The position numbers and the translations under genes are program-made. Below are positions 15,246 to 23,327 of a stretch of DNA of 64,000 nt, one piece after another. The stretch lies in contig CAYYYW010000002.1 of assembly GCA_964476245.1 (NCBI GenBank), positions 1 to 64,000 of the forward strand, read 5' to 3'. The notes under the pieces were generated by a model. It ran no database searches and was not told where the DNA came from. It saw only the letters and a list, made by a program, of their open reading frames with translations. Positions within the stretch are counted from its first letter, which is position 1. Every line of letters starts with the position of its first letter. The stretch is from CAYYYW01 sp964476245 (GTDB taxonomy: Bacteria; Patescibacteriota; Microgenomatia; UBA1406; HO2-37-13b).

Positions 15246-17600
15246 TTATAATCTAGCTCTCTGAGTAATTTCTGCCTCCACCAATTCTCTAGGCTTGCCG
15301 TATTTCAAACGTGAGAGTTGTATTATTGCCTTAGCCACTTTTTCATTGGCAAAAGCCTCCGCTTTCTTCATGTCTTTGGATAAATCAACAGAAAAGGGCG
15401 GCATGGGTTCATTGTCAACTAGGGTTTTCATATAGGCATGATAACGGTCAACGTTAATTAAATCCGATTCTCCAAAAACCGGCTGATACTCATGGGCTAA
15501 ATAAGAAGCATCGGTCACGCCGACTCGAAAAGCAATCAGGGATCCCACGTTGCCAAAAACAGCATTTTTTACCTCCTCTTCCATTTGACCAATAAACTGA
15601 TTGGCGACCGTTAAATTTAAATGATATTTTCGCGCTTCGGATAAAATAGTGGCAAAATCGGGGGTGGCAAAATTCTGAAATTCGTCAACATATAAATAAA
15701 AATCTCGCCGTTGCGGTTCAGGAATCTCTTGCCGGCTCATAGCCGCTACTAGAATTTTTGGGATTAAAACCAACCCCAAGAAATTAGAATTTTCCTCACC
15801 TAATTTTCCTTTGCTTAAATTAATCAATAAAATTTTTCCCTCGTCCATTACTTTTCTGAAATCAAAGCAAGATTTTGACTGACCAATAATATTTCTCATG
15901 GTTTTGTTGGTAACAAAACGGCCGAATTTGGAAACAATGTAGTCAAGCACCTCTGATTTGTGAAAATCTGACGTTTGGGCAATTTGATCAGTCCAGTAGC
16001 GGCGAATTATTGGGTCGGTTACTTTAGGAAGAATCTCCTGAACATATTTTGGATCCTGCAAGACTCTAACTACTTCAACGAAGGTAGCTCCAGGCTCGTA
16101 CATTACGGTCAACATTCCATTCCTAACGGCATGCTCAAATCGCGGACCAATAATCCCAGTTCGTTGAGGATCGTACAGCTTATACATTAAGTTAATAATT
16201 GACGTAGTTAAAAAATGCTTTTGATCTTCGGTGTCGGCCTCAAGAAGGTTTAATCCCATGGGTCTATTTGTTTCTGAGGGATCAAAATAAATCACTTCTT
16301 CAGCTCTTTGGGGAGGAATAAACTTAATAATATTATCAATCAAATCGCCGTGAGGGTCGATGACGCAGACACCATGACCAGCTTTAATATCTTGAATCGC
16401 CATGTCTTGAAGAAGAACTGACTTTCCCACACCGGTTTTTCCAATAATGTAAACGTGCCTTCGTCTATCTTCAAAACCGACGCGGACTGGACGCTTGATC
16501 CCCCGATGATAACCATAACCAATAAAGGTCCCTATGGACGTGGGTACCTCGGAAGCAACCGGAGCCGACTTGGCTTTTAGCCAATTAACATGAGGAGTTT
16601 CTATGGTTTTGTTGGGAAAATGAAAAATTGTCGCCAATTCCTCTGATGATAAAATAGAAACCGATCGGCTAAAAGGAAGTTCAAAAATCGGAAAAAATTT
16701 ATAAATAAAATTCATCATAAAACCGCCCTTAAATAAAACCCGCGCCGACTTAAAAGAATTAAGATCGGAAGAAAATTGCGAAAAGGCAGACTTGATGTTG
16801 CGCAAATGGGCCTCGGCTGATTCCTTAGTCGTCGAAGAAACAACCATTCTTATGGCCGTTTCAAAACCGGGTTTAGAACATTTCTCGTCAATTTTTTCCA
16901 ACACTTTAGCATCAACTTTAAAACTGGCTTTTTCCGGACTGGCTTCTGTTTTTTTAATTGAAGAAATGTATGACTTGCCTTCTTTCTTCCATTTTGAACC
17001 CGCTGGTCTAATCACAATTTGAACAATTCCTCCTTCGCCTTCACCCATCTTAGAAAGAGCCGAAGTAATGGCGGCTAAAGAATCTGTTGGCAATTCTTTA
17101 AAAACTTTTATCGGTTGATAAGAATATTCTTTTTGTTTTAATGAAGCAAAAACAACTTTTCCTGATTCGGTAAAAATGTTAGGTTCATCAACCAATTTAA
17201 TATCCGCCTGTGGATAATAACCATAAATTTGCTTCTCTACCATGTCTTTAATCCGAACTGGGGTAGAGACGTAAAAACGGATGTCAGCTTTTCTACCAAC
17301 AATTTCAAAAGCAACTACGTCCTCAATTTCTAAAAACGAAAACCAACCGGATTTTTTCAAAGAATAAAATGAAGAAAACATCTGTTCGGCAGCATCAATC
17401 TTTATTTCATTGTCTTTAGAAAGTTTTACCTCCAGGGTTACCATTTCTAAAGACATTATCTCCCGTTTTCTCAACCGCAAAAAAATCAGCACTAAATAAA
17501 AAAACAAAACGGTTAAACCAAAAGCCAGCAAGCTGGCGGCCAAAACAATAAAGAAGGTAATTGTTCGTTCAATAATTTGTTGGAAATAAATTTCAAACAT
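15246..17600 (-). CDS. VirD4/TraG-like conjugative-type ATPase
   Basis: 784-aa membrane-anchored P-loop ATPase of the type IV secretion coupling-protein/HerA-FtsK superfamily. Two N-terminal helices (about residues 10-42) precede a long cytoplasmic domain. Walker A IIGKTGVGKS lies near residue 385 and Walker B LYVDEFQNF near 635, with the downstream ANQFIGQ motif typical of TrwB/VirD4. CVIDPHGDLIDNII following Walker A is also a hallmark. Such genes are common in CPR and usually go with VirB2-like pilins, several of which lie elsewhere in this window. Likely job: DNA or protein transport across the membrane. A symmetric promoter with the divergent TPR gene lies 7 nt before its ATG. Confidence 0.8.
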   Translation of the reverse strand: MFEIYFQQIIERTITFFIVLAASLLAFGLTVLFFYLVLIFLRLRKREIMSLEMVTLEVKLSKDNEIKIDAAEQMFSSFYSLKKSGWFSFLEIEDVVAFEIVGRKADIRFYVSTPVRIKDMVEKQIYGYYPQADIKLVDEPNIFTESGKVVFASLKQKEYSYQPIKVFKELPTDSLAAITSALSKMGEGEGGIVQIVIRPAGSKWKKEGKSYISSIKKTEASPEKASFKVDAKVLEKIDEKCSKPGFETAIRMVVSSTTKESAEAHLRNIKSAFSQFSSDLNSFKSARVLFKGGFMMNFIYKFFPIFELPFSRSVSILSSEELATIFHFPNKTIETPHVNWLKAKSAPVASEVPTSIGTFIGYGYHRGIKRPVRVGFEDRRRHVYIIGKTGVGKSVLLQDMAIQDIKAGHGVCVIDPHGDLIDNIIKFIPPQRAEEVIYFDPSETNRPMGLNLLEADTEDQKHFLTTSIINLMYKLYDPQRTGIIGPRFEHAVRNGMLTVMYEPGATFVEVVRVLQDPKYVQEILPKVTDPIIRRYWTDQIAQTSDFHKSEVLDYIVSKFGRFVTNKTMRNIIGQSKSCFDFRKVMDEGKILLINLSKGKLGEENSNFLGLVLIPKILVAAMSRQEIPEPQRRDFYLYVDEFQNFATPDFATILSEARKYHLNLTVANQFIGQMEEEVKNAVFGNVGSLIAFRVGVTDASYLAHEYQPVFGESDLINVDRYHAYMKTLVDNEPMPPFSVDLSKDMKKAEAFANEKVAKAIIQLSRLKYGKPRELVEAEITQRARL

Positions 17601-17607
17601 ATTAATG

Positions 17608-17619
17608 ATTATATATAAT
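17608..17619. promoter_or_regulatory. Symmetric bidirectional -10 element
   Basis: ATTATATATAAT is a perfect palindrome that gives a consensus TATAAT box on each strand. It lies 6 nt before the ATG at 17626 (+) and 7 nt before the ATG at 17600 (-). Both genes would have leaderless transcripts and would compete for RNA polymerase. Confidence 0.7.
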
Positions 17620-17625
17620 TAAGAC

Positions 17626-18054
17626 ATGATAAGAAAGATTTTTTATCCACTTGTTTTATTAACCTTTGGTTTTTTTACACTCATTAATATCTATTTCTCT
17701 CAAACCCTTCATCCTTTATTTTTTAATCTAACAAACAATCAAAAAAAAACTGATGCGGTTTTGTTTTTGAAAAAAATAAAAGGAACTAAAGAATTCCCGC
17801 AACAACTTCAGTATTTTAAAAATATCTACGGCCAGGACATTGAAAAGGAAGTTTTTACTGACGAGACAAGGAGAAAGGAAGAAGTAAAAAATTTAGAAAC
17901 GATTTTGCTAAAAAACGAAAAAGCCCGGGACATTTTGGTAAAGCTGGCGATTTTGTATTTTGAAGACGGCAACCTTATAAAAGCCAAAGACTATTATCAA
18001 AGAGCAAAAGCAATTGATCCAATGATCAAAAACGAAAAGCTAGAGGAAATGTAA
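17626..18054 (+). CDS. Membrane-anchored TPR-like protein
   Basis: 142-aa protein with an N-terminal anchor helix (IFYPLVLLTFGFFTLINIY), a polar linker and one tetratricopeptide-like repeat near the C-terminus (KLAILYFEDGNLIKAKDYYQRAKAIDP). It is probably extracytoplasmic; the function is unknown. Its last 15 nt overlap the convergent FAD enzyme gene. It shares a symmetric promoter with the VirD4-like ATPase gene. Confidence 0.65.
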   Translation: MIRKIFYPLVLLTFGFFTLINIYFSQTLHPLFFNLTNNQKKTDAVLFLKKIKGTKEFPQQLQYFKNIYGQDIEKEVFTDETRRKEEVKNLETILLKNEKARDILVKLAILYFEDGNLIKAKDYYQRAKAIDPMIKNEKLEEM

Positions 18055-19401
18055 TTTTTTAATCAATCTTTCACGACTGGCTAAATAAAATTGTAAAAAA
18101 AGATCCGGATTTGAAAAAATTAATGAGAAAATTGAGGGAGTTGAGGACAGAACCCACCCTATAATTTCCAATGGACGATTTTGAAGAAGAAGAATCAGTT
18201 CAGAAACAGTTAGCCCATTTTCTTGAAGCAATCTCCATAAAGTTGTCTGATCAAATGTTTCTTTTATTGCTTTCATCAAAAGACTATTGGCAGAAACTCT
18301 TGTTTGTCCCGGTTTCATTCGTTTTTCCCGAACAACGCTGTGTAAAAGATAATAAAATGGTGGACGCTTTAAAAATTCTTCATAAAACCGTCTTCCCACC
18401 AGACCCCATTCTCCTTTATTTTTAGCCTCTTTAATGATTTTTGCCAAAACTTGAGCGTATTGGGGCAGAACATCTATTAATTGACCGACTAATGGAGAAT
18501 TTAGTCCGGCCGCTTCTCCAAAAGGAACAACCAACCCCTGAAAGAATCTTCTTTTCGCCGGTTCCTCTCGAAAAGCCATTGGACTTCCTGGGTTATTATC
18601 CACTATATTAAAACCTTTTTCTTTATACCAGCCAATCATATTAATCCACTCCCTCTCCGCTTTAATTTGCCACCAAGACTTTGCTTCTGAACAATAAGTT
18701 TCTTGGGCTGCCATCACTTCTGCCATTCTGTCGGTTACTGGCATGATCCAATTTCTATTATTATCTAACAAACCATCAATAAAATATAATAAATGTGGAT
18801 CAAAACCTGTCGTTGAATAATTCCCTCCAAATAAAGCACGGACAACATAGTCTTCTTGTCCGTAATGTTGATGAATAATGTTTCCGCCCCATCCGGTAGC
18901 GTCTATTACTAAATTACACCTTATTGTGCCTTTTTGTGTTTCTACTTCAACTTGACCTCCTGGTTGAGCACAAATTCCTTGGCAAAAAACGCCATGAGAA
19001 ATTAATCTACCTTGCTGATTAATTTTAGTCTTCAAACTTGTCTCTAACACTGTTTGTGGCAAAACAGCAAAACCATAACCATTGTCATTTCTAGGCTCTA
19101 TTAAATCAATCACTCGGCCACTTGGGTTAAAGGTTATAGTCCCGTTTATGAGAGGTTGCTTGCTTCTTCTGGTTTCTAAAATATACTGCAGGCTCCATCT
19201 TTCGGCAATTTCTTTGCTAACTAAATATGTTGCGTCCTTTAGGGCGGGTTTATCGCTTTTTTCAATAACTAGTACACTAACGTCTTGTGAGATTGCGCTT
19301 GCTAAAAACAAACCAGAGAGACCACCGCCAACAATAACCACGTCAAATGAGGAAGGCGATAAAGTCTCATTCTGATCTGTCCGACGCCATAATTGTTCCA
19401 T
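18040..19401 (-). CDS. FAD-dependent oxidoreductase (geranylgeranyl reductase/lycopene cyclase type)
   Basis: 453-aa flavoprotein. FDVVIVGGGLSGLFLASA (residues 19-36) is the FAD-binding Rossmann motif, LVIDATGWGG the second FAD contact, and VPFGEAAGLNSPLVGQLID the GD-like third motif of the geranylgeranyl reductase/lycopene cyclase/squalene-epoxidase superfamily. The C-terminal 100 residues are helical. Given a mevalonate pathway and a UbiA enzyme in the same window, an isoprenoid chain is a reasonable substrate, but no motif proves it. A leaderless-type promoter lies at 19413-19442. Confidence 0.65.
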   Translation of the reverse strand: MEQLWRRTDQNETLSPSSFDVVIVGGGLSGLFLASAISQDVSVLVIEKSDKPALKDATYLVSKEIAERWSLQYILETRRSKQPLINGTITFNPSGRVIDLIEPRNDNGYGFAVLPQTVLETSLKTKINQQGRLISHGVFCQGICAQPGGQVEVETQKGTIRCNLVIDATGWGGNIIHQHYGQEDYVVRALFGGNYSTTGFDPHLLYFIDGLLDNNRNWIMPVTDRMAEVMAAQETYCSEAKSWWQIKAEREWINMIGWYKEKGFNIVDNNPGSPMAFREEPAKRRFFQGLVVPFGEAAGLNSPLVGQLIDVLPQYAQVLAKIIKEAKNKGEWGLVGRRFYEEFLKRPPFYYLLHSVVREKRMKPGQTRVSANSLLMKAIKETFDQTTLWRLLQENGLTVSELILLLQNRPLEIIGWVLSSTPSIFSLIFSNPDLFLQFYLASRERLIKKLHFL

Positions 19402-19412
19402 TTTAAGAACGT

Positions 19413-19442
19413 ATTATATTATGCTTTGGCTTTATTTACCAA
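19413..19442 (-). promoter_or_regulatory. Promoter of FAD oxidoreductase gene
   Basis: On the minus strand TTGGTA (19437-19442), 18-nt spacer, TATAAT (19413-19418), 11 nt before the ATG at 19401. The spacer lies inside one arm of a 13-bp inverted repeat (19423-19468). Confidence 0.65.
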
Positions 19443-19468
19443 TCCAAGTGCGTCCATAAAGCCAAAGC
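19423..19468. terminator. 13-bp inverted repeat between STAND ATPase and FAD genes
   Basis: Arms GCTTTGGCTTTAT (19423-19435) and ATAAAGCCAAAGC (19456-19468), 20-nt loop, 15 nt after the stop of the ATPase gene. It could end that transcript, though it lacks a T-run; it also overlaps the next promoter and so could be an operator. Confidence 0.5.
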
Positions 19469-19482
19469 CATTGATCCGCTGG

Positions 19483-21021
19483 TTAAGATTGAGAAGCTGG
19501 ATCAGTTGTAGACAATCCAGCCCGCTCTTTTGCTCCATTGAGAAAACTCGTATATGTAGCTGGGTGTAGAAGTGCCTGAAGTTCTTCATCTTTTTCCAAT
19601 TGTTTAACTAATTCTTGCCATACTTCTTGCCCCGGAGGGGTTTGACCATGCCCATCCCACCACTGATCAAGATGTTTCGGCCACCACTCTTCAACAAGGC
19701 CGGCCATCGTAATAATGGAGCCAACCAGCTCGGGAAATTCCTGACTCAATTCATTTAGAATTAAATTGTGATAAATTACCTCTGAAACATAGCGGGCCAG
19801 GTAGTCTGAAGAGTCTTCTAGGTGTTTTCCGTGAAATAAAAAAGCAGCTTGATGAGCCCGACCATAAGCTTCAGGATCCCTTAGCTTAAGAGAGTGATCT
19901 AAAAGTTGACGAACCACTTGAGGCATCCTCCAAACACCCTCGTGAGCATAATAATAAAAAACGTCTGTTAATTGTTGTTCTATTATATTAAGATAGTATT
20001 CCTCTTTAAGATTTTCCTCTGCCAAACCAAGACGCTCTGCAAGATAACGTAAAGGATCCGCATGGGTCCAGCGAAGAGCGCTGGCGTGGCGGGCAATCTC
20101 TTTCAATTCCGCTGGGACATCTATAAGGATTTCATTTGTTAAATTATTTAATACCGTTGGTAATATCTGTTCTAAAACTTGGTTTACTTCCTCCTCATTG
20201 GCAGTGGCTAAGTTTAACCCTTGAGCTTTTAAAACTTCAACTAGATAATGAGCTGCTTCTGGATGACCAAAGGTATGACGATAAATGGCGTCGTTTACCG
20301 CCAAATTTCCTCCTGTTTGAAGACTGGTTGTTTCTTCATCAAAAGGGTTGAGGAACCGGGTTGCTCCTTTTACCTCCGCTCGCCTTCTTACCTCATGTTG
20401 CCTCCATCCCTTTGGCTCTTGTCTTCCGGCTAAAACAAAAAGCGTCCGATCTGCTTTCTCATACTCGGGCTTAATAATGGGTTCCATTATGTTTTCCTCT
20501 ATCCACCAGAGCGACTCTTTATCTTTTCCAACAAGAGCATCAAAAGTATCAAGAAGAATTACCGGTGTAGCCTTATTACTCCACTCCGCCACGCTTTCTG
20601 TAAAAACCACGGCCAACTGATCATCAGAAAGTCTTTCTAAATTGGGTACTATTTCGTTCATTTGTTCTCCTAATTGCTGCCAAATTTTTCTTACCAGTTC
20701 TTTTTTGTTTAATTCTCCTTCACTGATTAGTTGGCCCAAATCAACATAGGCAGTTATGGAAGGATGGGATTCAATGGACTTCGAGCCTGGTTCTTTTCGG
20801 TGACGCGCAGCTAATTCTTCCAATAGGGCGGTTTTTCCTGTGCCCCAAGGACCAACGAAGGAAATAATTGAATTTGGCATAGATCCTCCTTGACGGCCGG
20901 ATTCTAACGTATCTTCAATTAATTCTAGTTCTGATTGACGACCAACGAAAGAAAAGGATCCTCTTTCTACGTCTCCCAATTCAGGGATTATTATTTTAGT
21001 AGCAGGGTTTCTTTCTATCAT
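19483..21021 (-). CDS. STAND-like P-loop ATPase
   Basis: 512 aa from the ATG at 21021, which lies just behind a consensus promoter (an in-frame ATG at 21084 is upstream of that promoter). SFVGRQSELELIEDTLE is the typical entry to an AAA/STAND NTPase. ISFVGPWGTGKTALLEEL is Walker A (about 52-69) and TPVILLDTFDAL is Walker B. The region after this is helical, with FGHPEAAHYLVEVL resembling a winged-helix segment of STAND proteins. No effector or repeat-sensor domain can be recognised. Signalling or defence ATPases share this build, but nothing nearby confirms such a job. Confidence 0.65.
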   Translation of the reverse strand: MIERNPATKIIIPELGDVERGSFSFVGRQSELELIEDTLESGRQGGSMPNSIISFVGPWGTGKTALLEELAARHRKEPGSKSIESHPSITAYVDLGQLISEGELNKKELVRKIWQQLGEQMNEIVPNLERLSDDQLAVVFTESVAEWSNKATPVILLDTFDALVGKDKESLWWIEENIMEPIIKPEYEKADRTLFVLAGRQEPKGWRQHEVRRRAEVKGATRFLNPFDEETTSLQTGGNLAVNDAIYRHTFGHPEAAHYLVEVLKAQGLNLATANEEEVNQVLEQILPTVLNNLTNEILIDVPAELKEIARHASALRWTHADPLRYLAERLGLAEENLKEEYYLNIIEQQLTDVFYYYAHEGVWRMPQVVRQLLDHSLKLRDPEAYGRAHQAAFLFHGKHLEDSSDYLARYVSEVIYHNLILNELSQEFPELVGSIITMAGLVEEWWPKHLDQWWDGHGQTPPGQEVWQELVKQLEKDEELQALLHPATYTSFLNGAKERAGLSTTDPASQS

Positions 21022-21034
21022 ATTTTCAAACCAT

Positions 21035-21063
21035 ATTGTACCACCTATAATATTTTTTATCAA
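21035..21063 (-). promoter_or_regulatory. Promoter of STAND-like ATPase gene
   Basis: Minus strand TTGATA (21058-21063), 17-nt spacer, TACAAT (21035-21040). The predicted transcript starts about 7 nt before the ATG at 21021. Confidence 0.7.
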
Positions 21064-21186
21064 CCACGCTGTCCGCACCATCAAAGAACTAAAGAAGTTG
21101 ATCCACTGGGGAAATTAAGAAACTGAAATATTAAAATATTTTTGAACTTCAAAATATCAAATATCCTAATGTTTGATTGTCTATTT

Positions 21187-21600
21187 TTATCCACCGTTTA
21201 CCAATCTATCGGCCACTCGATTTTTTTCTCTTGGTATTAAATGGTAACTTATTGGTAATTTGATTTCCTGCTCTAAAGTTCTTATCTTAAAAATAAATTC
21301 GCGAATTTTAGCATTTTTTACTTTAAAAAGCCCGTTGACTTGATTTACCAAAAGCCTTGAGTCAGAATAAAATTCAATTTTTACGATATTCTCTAGTTCT
21401 GACATTTGATCCGTCAGCTGACGGATGAGTTTTGACATCGCCGTAATAACAGCGCTGTATTCTGCCACATTATTGGTGGCTATTCCAATATCTTCGCGGT
21501 AACGAAAAATGTCTTTGTCGTCAACATAAAAGACCATTCCAATTGACGCCGGTCCCGGATTTCCTTTTGCCCCACCATCGGTATAAATTTTGAGAGTCAT
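21187..21600 (-). CDS. Ribonuclease H-like protein (RNase HI / RVT_3 type)
   Basis: 137-aa RNase HI-fold protein; it would cut RNA in RNA-DNA hybrids. The start MTLKIYTDGGAKGNPGP at 21600 follows the stop of the upstream gene by 1 nt; a longer frame from 21651 reads through the Gly-rich tail of that gene. Catalytic acids are visible: D in YTDGGAKGNPG, E in NNVAEYSAV, D in EFYSDSRLLVNQ and D in NRVADRLVN. Translational coupling to the DUF2207 gene is likely. Confidence 0.85.
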   Translation of the reverse strand: MTLKIYTDGGAKGNPGPASIGMVFYVDDKDIFRYREDIGIATNNVAEYSAVITAMSKLIRQLTDQMSELENIVKIEFYSDSRLLVNQVNGLFKVKNAKIREFIFKIRTLEQEIKLPISYHLIPREKNRVADRLVNGG

Positions 21601-21601
21601 A

Positions 21602-23305
21602 TTACCAACTGCCTCCTCCACCTCCACCTCCCCCGCCGCCTGACGAACCACCGGAAAAACCCGATGAAAAACCAGAACTGGAAGTCGTTGGAGTAGCAGC
21701 GCTTCTTAAAGAAGAAAACGAGGAATTTAAACTGTTAACAAGTAAATAACTATTAAAGGTCCTGACGTCATACGCCTGATACCAATCCGGCGATCTAAGA
21801 TTAATGTTTTCAAACCTTTTCGCCCAGACTTTCTCCACCCCAAAAGCAATGGCGTAAGGCAACAATTTCTCAAAAAACATCTGACCTTGCCTGCCGGCAG
21901 GCAGGTTTTTTGCCTGAAATTCCAACTGACGTTCTTGGCTGGCTAAGAAATTTTTTAGCGATTTAGCCACCATGGCTTGTTCCGTACCTAAGACGGTTTT
22001 CCTGGGCATATTTCGACCAAAAATAAAGCTTAATAAGGCCAGAGGAAAATTTAAAGTAAAAAGCGCCAGTCCTGAAATAACGTTATAAAAATTTCTAATT
22101 GATTGAGGGTTTTTGGGAAAAAATTGTTCCTCAACTAATTTTTCATAAATCATTGTTTTTGCCTCCTCAACTGTCGTGTAAAGACTTGCTCCTTTTAGCC
22201 GAATTTCTGTTTTGTTTTCAAAAATTCCACTAAGAAGCTTTTTTTCATATTTCAACAAAGACACATTCTCGGAAAATTCTTTTGTTTTTATAAGACTAAA
22301 GTCTTTTTTCTTTTTCTCAACGATTTTTAAATATCCCCGCCTAGCCAAATCAATGATGGTAGCTAAAATATCTCTAAGGTCGGCAACTTCGTCAATTAAA
22401 GCGCCTGTCTCTGACGGAGTCAACGATCTTCCGTTTTTTGTTTTTGGCGGATCAAACCAGGCACGAACCGACCCCAAGCCCGTCGAAGGATCACGACCCT
22501 GCCGATACCATTTTATTGGCAACCAAAGAGGATAAATTAAATACCAAAAAACAGAAAGAAGAATAAAAAATACGATTACAATTTTTCCCACGATCGTATC
22601 AAAAAATGATACTACCTCTTGCGGCTCAAGCACGGCAACGAAGTTTTTTGGGAAACTAACAACAATTGTCAATCCTTGATAAGAATTAAGAACTACGTCT
22701 GTTATAAAGTTAATTTTATTATCTTCAGTTCTGCCTTGACATAAACTTTCTCTACTGCCCGAAGATCCGGTATAACAAATAATCTCAAGCTCGTCTTTTT
22801 TTATTTCCGAAGGCAGTTCCACCGAAGCGCTGGAAATTAAAATCGGCACCGGCCATTCATTTCCGGTCACATTCCAATAGAGCTCGTCATGGTCAGAAAA
22901 ATATGTTAAAGCGCCGGAGACTTGATAATTAATAACGTAGGTGTGAGTGCCGGAGATTGTTTTATCCGGATCGCCGATTTTAACTGTTAATTTGTTGTTC
23001 TCACTACTGGTTGAATAATGGTATGACTGCTTATTCTCATCTTCAACCGAGATAATTTTAAAATCTAAACGGAATTTTTTACCATCTTTGTTCTCTTTAA
23101 TATAAGGAATTATTCTGTAGATCCCATGTTTTTCCAAATTGTCAAAGTCATAAATAATATTTTCCGATACATCAATTGTCCCGTCTTTGTTAATTTTTAT
23201 TTGGCTGGCAAAATTTTGGATTTTCTCACCGGAAACAGTTTGGGCTGATAAGGGAGAAATTAAAAAAAACAGAAAAAAAACAGCAAGGAATAAAATTTTT
23301 CTCAT
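21602..23305 (-). CDS. DUF2207 membrane protein with repeat insertions
   Basis: 567-aa DUF2207 family protein from the ATG at 23305 (MRKILFLAVFFLFFLISPLSA, a signal peptide); an upstream ATG at 23356 lies inside the previous gene. An extracellular beta domain (SENIIYDFDNLEKHGIYRIIP; LYWNVTGNEWPVPI) is followed by a transmembrane helix (VFFILLSVFWYLIYPLWL), a cytoplasmic winged-helix-like part (ETGALIDEVADLRDILATI) and a C-terminal Gly/Ser tail ending GGGGSW, as usual for the family. Two peptides come from repeat DNA: DPSTGLGSVRAWF (about 22455-22500) and LPAGRQGQ (21885-21905). The function of DUF2207 is unknown. Confidence 0.85.
   Translation of the reverse strand: MRKILFLAVFFLFFLISPLSAQTVSGEKIQNFASQIKINKDGTIDVSENIIYDFDNLEKHGIYRIIPYIKENKDGKKFRLDFKIISVEDENKQSYHYSTSSENNKLTVKIGDPDKTISGTHTYVINYQVSGALTYFSDHDELYWNVTGNEWPVPILISSASVELPSEIKKDELEIICYTGSSGSRESLCQGRTEDNKINFITDVVLNSYQGLTIVVSFPKNFVAVLEPQEVVSFFDTIVGKIVIVFFILLSVFWYLIYPLWLPIKWYRQGRDPSTGLGSVRAWFDPPKTKNGRSLTPSETGALIDEVADLRDILATIIDLARRGYLKIVEKKKKDFSLIKTKEFSENVSLLKYEKKLLSGIFENKTEIRLKGASLYTTVEEAKTMIYEKLVEEQFFPKNPQSIRNFYNVISGLALFTLNFPLALLSFIFGRNMPRKTVLGTEQAMVAKSLKNFLASQERQLEFQAKNLPAGRQGQMFFEKLLPYAIAFGVEKVWAKRFENINLRSPDWYQAYDVRTFNSYLLVNSLNSSFSSLRSAATPTTSSSGFSSGFSGGSSGGGGGGGGGGSW
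21885..21905. repeat. CCTGCC/GGCAGG palindrome inside DUF2207 gene
   Basis: CTTGCCTGCCGGCAGGCAGG, encoding LPAGRQGQ in frame. Same class as 5933-5953 and 6376-6395. Confidence 0.85.
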
Positions 23306-23327
23306 TGATGATAAAGTATAACAAAAA

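Noticed and set aside
16340..17022. Long frames in alternative reading frames of the VirD4-like gene
   Set aside because: They are shadows of a strongly supported coding frame with intact Walker motifs.
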